Assembly (NCBI RefSeq): GCF_902167145.1
Contig: NC_050104.1
Coordinates: 102,063,849 to 102,127,848 of the forward strand
DNA from: Zea mays
Taxonomy: Eukaryota; Streptophyta; Magnoliopsida; Poales; Poaceae
DNA length: 64,000 bases
Direction: 5' to 3'
Shown: in pieces, positions 55,615 to 64,000 of the stretch
How positions within the stretch are numbered: the stretch's first letter is position 1
How the letters are laid out: every line of letters begins with the position of its first letter
Program-made: the position numbers and the translations under genes
Notes under the pieces: model-generated
The model's database searches: none
What the model was told of the DNA's origin: nothing
Seen by the model: the letters and a program-made list of their open reading frames with translations, nothing else

Positions 55615-58600
55615 TGTAAAGCCCAAAAAAAATTTGGTTAAAAAAATATCATGAAATAATAAAATAAAGAGATAATATATATATACATATATCTAATCCT
55701 GAAATCTAAATAAGAGTATTTTCTCGTAAAAGTAATTATATACTAGAAGGTATTTCTTCATAAAATAGAATAAGTAATAAATAATGAAGCTTTGGAATGA
55801 ACCTCTAATGGACTAAACATTCGAAGTACTTTGGTAAAATGAATATTTTGTGTTGCATATTGAAAACATTGCCTGAATAAATAAGGTAATAAACAAATGA
55901 ATAAACTTAATACATGAACCTTGCATTCATGTTGAAATATATTTTTGGTGTGCAAATTAGAACTTTGTTTGAATTTAAAAATCTAATTGGAATTTGAAAA
56001 TAGGAAATAAAAAAAAGAAAAACACTTTCCTGCGTTTGGGCCTAATGCCACATCCTCGGCCCATCTTCCCCCTGATGGCTACAACTGAACCGTGGAACGG
56101 AGATCTCGCCGTGGCCATCGCTACCGGTGATTCGCTAGCGTAGCAATCGCTCCTGTAATAGGGGATTCGGTTACCCCCTTGCCCTCCGTAGAATTCGCGC
56201 CTGCTCTTCTATAAATAGCAAGGGCCCCTCACCTTCGGCCATGAGCGCTAGCACCAGGTGATTCGCGCCAAGGTGATGTGGGGCGCGTTGCCATTGGGAA
56301 ACTCGCACCGAGCTTCATCGAAGAGAGAGAAAGAGAGAGGGATCGCGTGGTGTGCTAGCCGTGGAGTATTGACACAGGCCGCGCGTGGCGCCTGTTGCTG
56401 TGCATACGGCACATATGGCGAGCCATGGCGCCGTGGCGAGCCGGATCGGCTGCTGCCGGTTTTCACAAGGAGGAAGAATCGCTTGGCTTCGCTGTATCCA
56501 CCATGCACCAGACCCCCGCGTGCGTTGGCGCGCAGGCCGGAGCTTCGCCCTGCCAAATCGCGCTGATGACCATCCCCTCCGGCGAGCTTGTCAAGGTCAG
56601 TGAGCCTATACTTGAATACCACGTACTGCTCCGTCTCGGTGTAGCAAGCGGCCATGGCCTGCGCGGTTATAGCGTGCGACGGCTGGAGGTAGGTGAGAGC
56701 ACGTCCTCCATTGATCTGTAGGCATGCGGCCAGGATGGGATCGCAGTATAACCCTTCGCGCATGTAACCCTGACCAACGGATCTGGATCGAACGGGTCCG
56801 GTGGGATCGTGGGGATTTTAAAATCTTGGTCGTTGGATCTGGATCGTAAGGTTTTAGGGCTGGCGCGGATTGGGCTGATCGGCTTCCGATCCGAACCATT
56901 GATCTCCGATCGCGCGGTTGATATTGCATACCGATTCATAATGTACTCAATCTAATCTCGCGCGTCCGATTTGGATCGTGCGGTTCATAGCGCGCCGTAC
57001 CCCTTCGGCCTGGCCGTCTTCCAAATGAACCCCTGGCCTTTGCTGAAATCAACCCGCCATCCTAGCCGTGGGAAAACTCTTGTACTGGGGTCCCTGGAAT
57101 TTACAGTTTACACCCTGCACTCTTCTAAATTTATGGCCGCAGTCCACTAATTTGGTATAAATCTAGATTTTATCCGAAAATTGGTTATTATGTATGAAAA
57201 TAATATTAGGAACTTGTTTAATGCATATTTAATTTATTACAAATCCGTTTTACTCCGTTCCAGTTGCGTTAGCTTCATAAAAATATTCTCTACGTACTAA
57301 AAACATTAATCATACTATATCTCACACTTTTATAGTTAGATATTTATTTAACCTATGTTTCGTAGATTAACCTCTCAAAATCAAAGTTAATATGTTTATA
57401 ATTACAGTTTGGCTAAAATATGATCCCTAATTATATTATGATTTAACTTAAAGTTGAATTAATTATTAATTTAGGTTATTTTCTCACATGATCTATTAAA
57501 TCAACATAAGGCCTAGTTTTAAGTGCTTAAATTGCATGAATCTTTGGAAAACCATAACTTCACAGCAGTAACTCCAAATTTAGTCGTTCTCGAATCCGCG
57601 ATCTCGTAGCGACGCGTAGATTATTATTACACAGTTTATTCTTATGTTTGGTGTGATGTTAATTTTGCATATACCATGTTGGTTTGTATTGCTACGATTA
57701 GCAGCGAGGTTACGAATCTTGAAGATCATCCTGGTACCTGGAATCTCAAGTCCCAGGCAAGTTGTGTCCTTGATCACTTCTTTTTACCTACTCATGTTCT
57801 GATTATTCATAATGATTTGCATAGGTTAACTTTGATGGGACCCAATAGGTTACCCTAGATTGTTTATCTCATTGCCTTGTTTACCCCTGAATCACTTGGG
57901 TAGTTTGCTATTGCTTTACATGGATTTGGGATAATTATTTATCGTATCTATGTTCCAGTTATTTTGTTATTCTATTTATGTTCATGTCAAGATCATTAAT
58001 GTTAATTGGAACATAGAGCTTAACTTGAGAAACACGTGCCACCACAAGGGTTTATGGACGCCCTTGGCTGATTAATTAGGAAAGCTAGTGGAGGACTACC
58101 TTACCCGAAGGGGCAAGGGCAGTAGGGGAGTGGTCAGTGTAGGGAGGTCCTTGCTTGATTTTGCTGCGATGGCGGTCAGGCAAGAACCCTGCATTGGAGC
58201 TTCCTATAAACTGTAGCGGGTTTTCTGAAGCTAGTGGAACTTTGTAAAGGCCTCGTAGTGTTACCCTGCCTCGCCTCCTCGGTAGAGGTGTATGGGAAGT
58301 CGCGATCCCTTGGCAGATGGGTAACATGACTTGTGGGTAAAGGGTACCACCTCTGCAGAGTGTAAAACTGGTATACTAGCCGAGCTCACGGTCATGAGCA
58401 GCTCAGGACTCTCTGATGATTAACTTATGGAACTAAATTCAATTTGTCATATGCATTGCATCGCAAGTGAAGTTGTTACTTTTGTTCAACTACTTAATTG
58501 TGTTGGTATTTATTTATACTTAGTAATTGCTAATAAAATTTTGACCAACTTTAAAAGCAATGCTCAGCTCTAACCATCCTCTTTGGTAAGCCTTACACTT

Positions 58601-58982
58601 CACGTGAGCTCCCACCTTTGGCGAGTTCATGCACATTATTCCCCACAACTTGTTGAGCGATGAACGTATGTGAGCTCACTCTTGCTGTCTCACACCCCCC
58701 ACAGGTCAAGAACAGGTACCACAGGATGAGGCGCATGGAGGATGCTGTGATGTGTTCATGAGAGGTCTAGGCCGTCGTCTCCCAGTCAACTTTGGGTTGC
58801 TGGACCGTTGTCTCCTTATAATGTAATTATTTATTTATTTTGTATAGAACTTCTGTTATATAGTAAAGATGTGACATTCGATCCTGTGCCATGATTCATC
58901 ATATGTGTGAGACTTGGTCCCAGCACACCTGGTGATTATGTTCGCGCCCGGGTCTTGGTGCCCCTAAAACCCGGGTGTGACA
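55615..58982 (+). repeat. H 5' LTR
   Basis: TGTAAAGCCC...GGGTGTGACA. TATAAATA at 56210-56217. The GC-rich stretch after it (56220-56760) has short open frames on both strands that match no family I know. Confidence 0.94.
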
Positions 58983-58986
58983 GAAG

Positions 58987-58998
58987 TGGTATCAGAGG
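58987..58998 (+). other. H primer binding site
   Basis: TGGTATCAGAGG, initiator-Met type, four bases after the LTR. Confidence 0.85.
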
Positions 58999-60243
58999 AA
59001 TGTTGACTGTAGGACGAAACCTAGATAGAACTGGACAACCATTATCTACTTACCTTTGCTATTCTGATTCTTTCTAAACTTTTCTTAATCTTTTCTCATC
59101 TATTTCCACTTTACTCTGATTATTCTTACCTTTTCTTTCTAAAGACAAATGTGGATTTCACACTTTGAAATCCTGTGCCTAAAGTGACTTTAGGACTAGG
59201 AGACCTAATCTTAGGAACAAAAAAACTATTTTTATAGGTATTTATACGCTTGAATGTTTGTTCTTATGATACTTGTCTGATTTGGATCTTTGATTGAGTG
59301 TGATGAGTTGTGGAGTAATGTCCACAATTACATCTGCATATACATATAGGCATAAATATAAATAAATAAATTTCATAAGTAATCTAGATTATCCATCATT
59401 AAAGATCTATCACATCTCAATAGATCCATTTTATCTTAAAAGATACTCTATTATCTTAATAGATTCATCTTATCTTGAAAAGATGTTATCTTATCCTAAT
59501 AGATCTAACTAACCTCAAAAGATTCTACCTTATCCTTATGGATTCATCTTGCCCTAATAAGCATATTTATTCCACTCTATTGTAGCAACCATGATCTAAT
59601 TAATAAGATCTTATCTAGTCTATTCTAGTCATACCCAATCTTACCTAATTTATTATGATCAAGCCTATTGGAAGTCACTTAACAGGAATAGTTAATACTA
59701 GTGAAATAGATTAGACCCTCTGGCCATGTTTTAACTTAAATTAGTACATCAGACCAAATCACCCATGAACAAATAACCTACCAGCATACTCATGGCGACC
59801 ATCCATCCCATCCTAGATGTTGCCATAATACACTTATCTTATGCCACCAACCTGTTAACCATCTGTCCTTACCCACAAATTATCCTAACTACATGTCCCT
59901 AATTCGGATAAAGACTTCAAGAACGAAGATCGAAGATGATCGACCTCATCAAATCAAGGAAGGATAGGATTTAAGCCAGATCTTCAAAGGAATCAGGATC
60001 CACAAGTCTTGGATGGAGTCTTTCCTTACCCTACTATGTTCTACCCAAGCCTATCTATGCTTTAAAGAAATTTTTTCTTACACATTCGATAGCTACAGAT
60101 ATATATATATATATACACCCATGCCTTAAAAAAATCTTGATTTTGAAATAATTAGAAACTGAAAGCTAAATTGCAAACCACCCTTTCTATATCCTTTTTT
60201 TACAAATCTCGAGGACGAGATTTCTGTTAAGGGGGGTAGAATT
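58999..60243 (+). other. H internal region, non-coding, with PPT
   Basis: No frame longer than a few dozen codons. The last bases before the LTR read GTTAAGGGGGGTAGAATT, the PPT. Just upstream AAATCTCG AGGA CGAGATTT forms an 8-bp hairpin. A short TA run lies at about 60099-60115. Confidence 0.85.
59386..59561. repeat. Degenerate 20-bp tandem repeat in H
   Basis: About nine units of 19-21 bp, each opening AGAT or AGATT and ending near CTTATCTTAA, for example AGATACTCTATTATCTTAAT and AGATTCATCTTATCTTGAAA. Confidence 0.75.
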
Positions 60244-63200
60244 TGTAAAGCCCAAAAAAAATTTTGGTTAAAAAATATCATGAAATAATAAAATAAAGAG
60301 ATAATATATATATATACATATATCTAATCCTGAGATCTAAATAAGAGTATTTTCTCGTAAAAGTAATTATATACTAGAAGGTATTTCTTCATAAAATAGA
60401 ATAAGTAATAAATAATGAAGCTTTGGAATGAACCTCTAATGTACTAAACATTCAAAATACTTTGGTAAAATGAATATTTTGTGTTGCATATTGAAAACAT
60501 TGCCTGAATAAATAAGGTAATAAACAAATGAATAAACTTAATACATGAACCTTGCATTCATGTTGAAATATATTTTTGGTGTGCAAATTAGAACTTTGTT
60601 TGAATTTAAAAATCTAATTGGAATTTGAAAATAGGAAATAAAAAAAAGAAAAACACTTTCCTGCGTTTGGGCCTAATGCCACATCCTCGGCCCATCTTCC
60701 CCCTGATGGCTACAACTGAACCGTGGAACGGAGATCTCGTCGTGGCCATCGCTATCGGTGATTCGCTAGCGTAGCAATCGCTCCTATAATAGGGGATTCG
60801 GTTACCCCCTTGCCCTCCGTAGAATTCGCGCCTGCTCTTCTATAAATAGCAAGGGCCCCTCACCTTCGGCCATGAGCGCCAGCACCAGGTGATTCGCGCC
60901 AAGGTGATGTGGGGCGCGCTGCCATTGGGAAACTCGCACCGAGCTTCATCGAAGAGAGAGAAAGAGAGAGGGGTCGCGTGGTGTGCTAGCCGTGGAGTAT
61001 TGACACAGGCCGCGCGTGGCGCCTGTTGCTGTGCATACGGCACATATGGCGAGCCATGGCGCCGTGGCGAGCCGGATCGGCTGCTGCCGGTTTTCACAAG
61101 GAGGAAGAATCACTTGGCTTCGCTGTATCCACCATGCACCAGACCCCCGCGTGCGTCGGCGCGCAGGCCGGAGCTTCGCCCTGCCAAATCGCGCTGATGA
61201 CCATCCCCTCCGGCGAGCTTGTCAAGGTTAGTGAGCCTATACTTGAATACCACGTACTGCTCCGTCTCGGTGTAGCAAGCGGCCATGGCCTGCGCGGTTA
61301 TAGCGTGCGACGGCTGGAGGTAGGTGAGAGCACGTCCTCCATTGATCTGTAGGCATGCGGCCAGGATGGGATCGCAGTATAACCCTTCGTGCATGTAACC
61401 CTGACCAACGGATCTGGATCAAACGGGTCCGGTGGGATCGTGGGGATTTTAAAATCTTGGCCGTTGGATCTGGATCGTAAGGTTTTAGGGCTGGCGCGGA
61501 TTGGGCTGATCGGCTTCCGATCCGAACCATTGATCTCCGATCCCGCGGTTGATATTGCATACCGATTCATAATGTACTCAATCTAATCTCGCGCGTCCGA
61601 TTTGGATCGTGCGGTTCATAGCGCGCCGTACCCCTTCGGCCTGGCCGTCTTCCAAATGAACCCCTGGCCTTTGCTGAAATCAACCCGCCATCCTAGCCGT
61701 GGGAAAACTCTTGTACTGGGGTCCCTGGAATTTACAGTTTACACCCTGCACTCTTCTAAATTTATGGCCGGGGTCCACTAATTTGGTATAAATCTAGATT
61801 TTATCCGAAAATTGGTTATTATGTATGAAAATAATATTAGGAACTTGTTTAATGCATATTTAATTTATTACAAATCCGTTTTACTCTGTTCCAGTTGCGT
61901 TAGCTTCATAAAAATATTCTCTACGTACTAAAAACATTAATCATACTATATCTCACACTTTTATAGTTAGATATTTATTTAACCTATGTTTCGTAGATTA
62001 ACCTCTCAAAATCAAAGTTAATATGTTTATAATTACAGTTTGGCTAAAATATAATCCCTAATTATATTATGATTTAACTTAAAGTTGAATTAATTATTAA
62101 TTTAGGTTATTTTCTCACATGATCTATTAAATCAACATAAGGCCTAGTTTTAAGTGCTTAAATTGCATGGATCTTTGGAAAACCATAACTTCACAGTAGT
62201 AACTCCAAATTTAGTCGTTCTCGAATCCGCGATCTCGTAGCGACGCGTAGATTATTATTACACAGTTTATTCTTATGTTTGGTGTGATGTTAATTTTGCA
62301 TATACCATGTTGGTTTGTATTGCTACGATTAGCAGCGAGGTTACGAATCTTGAAGATCATCCTGGTACCTAGAATCTCAAGTCCCAGGCAAGTTGTGCCC
62401 TTGATCACTTCTTTTTACCTACTCATGTTCTGATTATTCATAATGATTTGCATAGGTTAACTTTGATGGGACCCAATAGGTTACCCTAGATTGTTTATCT
62501 CATTACCTTGTTTACCCCTGAATCACTTGGGTAGTTTGCTATTGCTTTACATGGATTTGGGATAATTATTTATCGTATCTATGTTCCAGTTATTTTGTTA
62601 TTCTATTTATGTTTATGTCAAGATCATTAATGTTAATTGGAACATAGAGCTTAACTTGAGAAACACGTGCCACCACAAGGGTTTATGGACGCCCTTGGCT
62701 GATTAATTAGGAAAGCTAGTGGAGGACTACCTTACTCGAAAGGGGCAAGGGCAGTAGGGGAGTGGTCAGTGTAGGGAGGTCCTTGCTTGATTTTGCTGCG
62801 ATGGCGGTCAGGCAAGAACCCTGCATTGGAGCTTCCTATAAATTGTAGCGGGTTTTCTGAAGCTAGTGGAACTTTGTAAAGGCCTCGTAGTGTTACCCTG
62901 CCTCGCCTCCTCGGTAGAGGTGTATGGGAAGTCGTGATCCCCTTGGCAGATGGGTAACATGACTTGTGGGTAAAGGGTACCACCTCTGCAGAGTGTAAAA
63001 CTGGTATACTAGCCGAGCTCACGGTCATGAGCAGCTCAGGACTCTCTGATGATTAACTTATGGAACTAAATTCAATTTGTCATATGCATTGCATCGCAGG
63101 TGAAGTTGTTACTTTTGTTCTACTACTTAATTGGGTTGGTATTTATTTATACTTAGTAATTGCTAATAAAATTTTGACCAACTTTAAAAGCAATGCTCAG

Positions 63201-63615
63201 CTCTAACCATCCTCTTTGGTAAGCCTTACACTTCATGTGAGCTCCCACCTTTGGCGAGTTCATGCACATTATTCCCCACAACTTGTTGAGCGATGAAAGT
63301 ATGTGAGCTCACTCTTGCTGTCTCACACCCCCCACAGGTCAAGAACAGGTACCACAGGATGAGGCGCATGGAGGATGCTGCGATGTGTTCGTGAGAGGTC
63401 TAGGCCGTTGTCTCCCAGCCAACTTTGGGTTGCTGGACCGTTATCTCCTTATAATGTAATTATTTATTTATTTTGTATAGAACTTCTGTTATATAGTAAA
63501 GATGTGACATTCGATCATGTGCCATGATTCATCATATGTGTGAGACTTGGTCCCAGCACACCTAGTGATTATGTTCGCGCCCGAGTCTTGGTGTCCCTAA
63601 AACCCGGGTGTGACA
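60244..63615 (+). repeat. H 3' LTR
   Basis: 3372 bp. TATAAATA at 60841-60848. Differs from the 5' copy by scattered substitutions and a few one-base indels. Confidence 0.94.
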
Positions 63616-63620
63616 ATCCG

Positions 63621-64000
63621 ACTGCCCCGACAACATAGCAGGGGCCGGTATACTATAGCTCATCACCGCCCCTATCATCGCTAACATGTGGTTGCACCAT
63701 GTTCTGATCGATGGAGGGGCCGGCCTCAACGTCATCAGTCATGCTGCATTCAAGCAGTTGCAGATCCTAGGGTCCCAGCTGGGACCCTCTCGCCCATTCT
63801 TCGGAGTGGGCCCACAACCGGTGTATCCCCTTGGGAGCATCACACTCCCAGTAACATTCGGGACCGAGGAGAACTTCCGCACGAAGAACATCTAGTTCGA
63901 CGTCGCGGAGGTTAACCTCCCCTTCAACGCCATCATCGGCAGGCCGGCCCTATACCGGTTCATGTCCATTGCCCATTACGGGTATTTGGTCCTCAAGATG
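63621..64000 (+). pseudogene. F protease region, runs off the window
   Basis: Resumes F after H. The aspartic protease motif reads VLIDGGAGLNVIS near 63698-63736, followed by PLGSITLPVTFGT, then TAG at about 63894-63896, then FDVAEVNLPFNAIIGRPAL, the C-terminal protease signature. One stop aside, the frame is continuous. RT should start soon after 64000. Confidence 0.85.

Larger units (their letters stand above)
55615..63615 (+). mobile_element. Element H: non-coding LARD-like retrotransposon
   Basis: 8001 bp with LTRs of 3368 and 3372 bp, only 1261 bp between them, and perfect target duplications ATCCG (55610-55614 and 63616-63620). A PBS and PPT are present, but the interior has no ORF with any retroelement motif. 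It therefore depends on enzymes from a relative. In the first 1 kb I count about 13 LTR substitutions (near 1.3 percent). Element C is another copy of this family. Confidence 0.95.
39080..64000 (+). mobile_element. Element F: Ty3/gypsy element in D, itself holding G and H; runs off the window
   Basis: LTR 39080-40257, PBS, gag (40318-41816, then 55390-55614) and protease (63621 onward), interrupted by G in gag and by H before protease. Protease follows gag with no integrase between, and the PBS is of the TGGCGCGCCAGG type seen in grass gypsy elements. Presumed left target GCTAC (39075-39079). RT, integrase and the 3' LTR lie outside. The protease and Gag style suggest a Tat-side lineage, but RT is needed to be sure. 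Confidence 0.85.

Noticed and set aside
56258..56929. Possible captured gene fragment in the H LTR (both strands, repeated at 60889-61560)
   Set aside because: Overlapping frames on both strands with no recognisable motif, located directly after the TATA box; a GC-rich R/U5 region explains it. Gene capture cannot be shown without a search.

Overview
This is nuclear DNA from a large-genome grass, most likely maize or a close Andropogoneae relative. The evidence is nested LTR retrotransposons filling most of the window, Sirevirus LTRs rich in CACCGGAC...GTCCGGTG palindromes, Tekay/Del and Tat-type gypsy elements, grass-type MITEs and one GC-rich, intron-containing plant gene. The species is inferred from element content; no search was run.

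Layout. 1-2838: a decayed Ty1/copia element (+). 2839-12497: a young gag-less gypsy element of Tat/Grande type (-). It carries pol on its sense strand and an intron-containing gene on the opposite strand between integrase and its 3' LTR. 12498-13859: unclassified. 13860-15800: a decayed PIF/Harbinger transposon with both of its genes recognisable. 15961-16703: a 199-bp tandem duplication split by a Stowaway-like MITE, then a second MITE. 17584-19921: the only apparently intact host gene, a four-exon SHOU4-like membrane protein gene. 20345-21985: a copia RT/RNase H remnant right behind that gene.

From 22046 to the end of the window, insertions lie inside insertions: a Sirevirus LTR fragment (B, 22046, -), a LARD-like LTR (C, 22836, -), a Sirevirus (D, 24053, +), and a gypsy element (F, 39080, +). 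D also holds a complete minus-strand Sirevirus E (24776-34018, target duplication aagac) in its 5' LTR. F holds a complete Tekay-type chromovirus G (41817-55384, tcaat) in its gag region and a complete non-coding LARD-like element H (55615-63615, atccg) between gag and protease. B, C, D and F all remain open at the right edge, so their other ends should lie beyond it in the order F, D, C, B.

Most element genes are broken by a few point changes. G is nearly intact: its PR-RT-RNH-IN-chromodomain reading frame has one visible stop. Items most worth a second look are the spliced antisense gene in the Tat-like element, a 43-bp copia integrase patch inside that same element, its gag-less but recent state, an extra 5' ORF in G, and the nesting order, which makes testable predictions.
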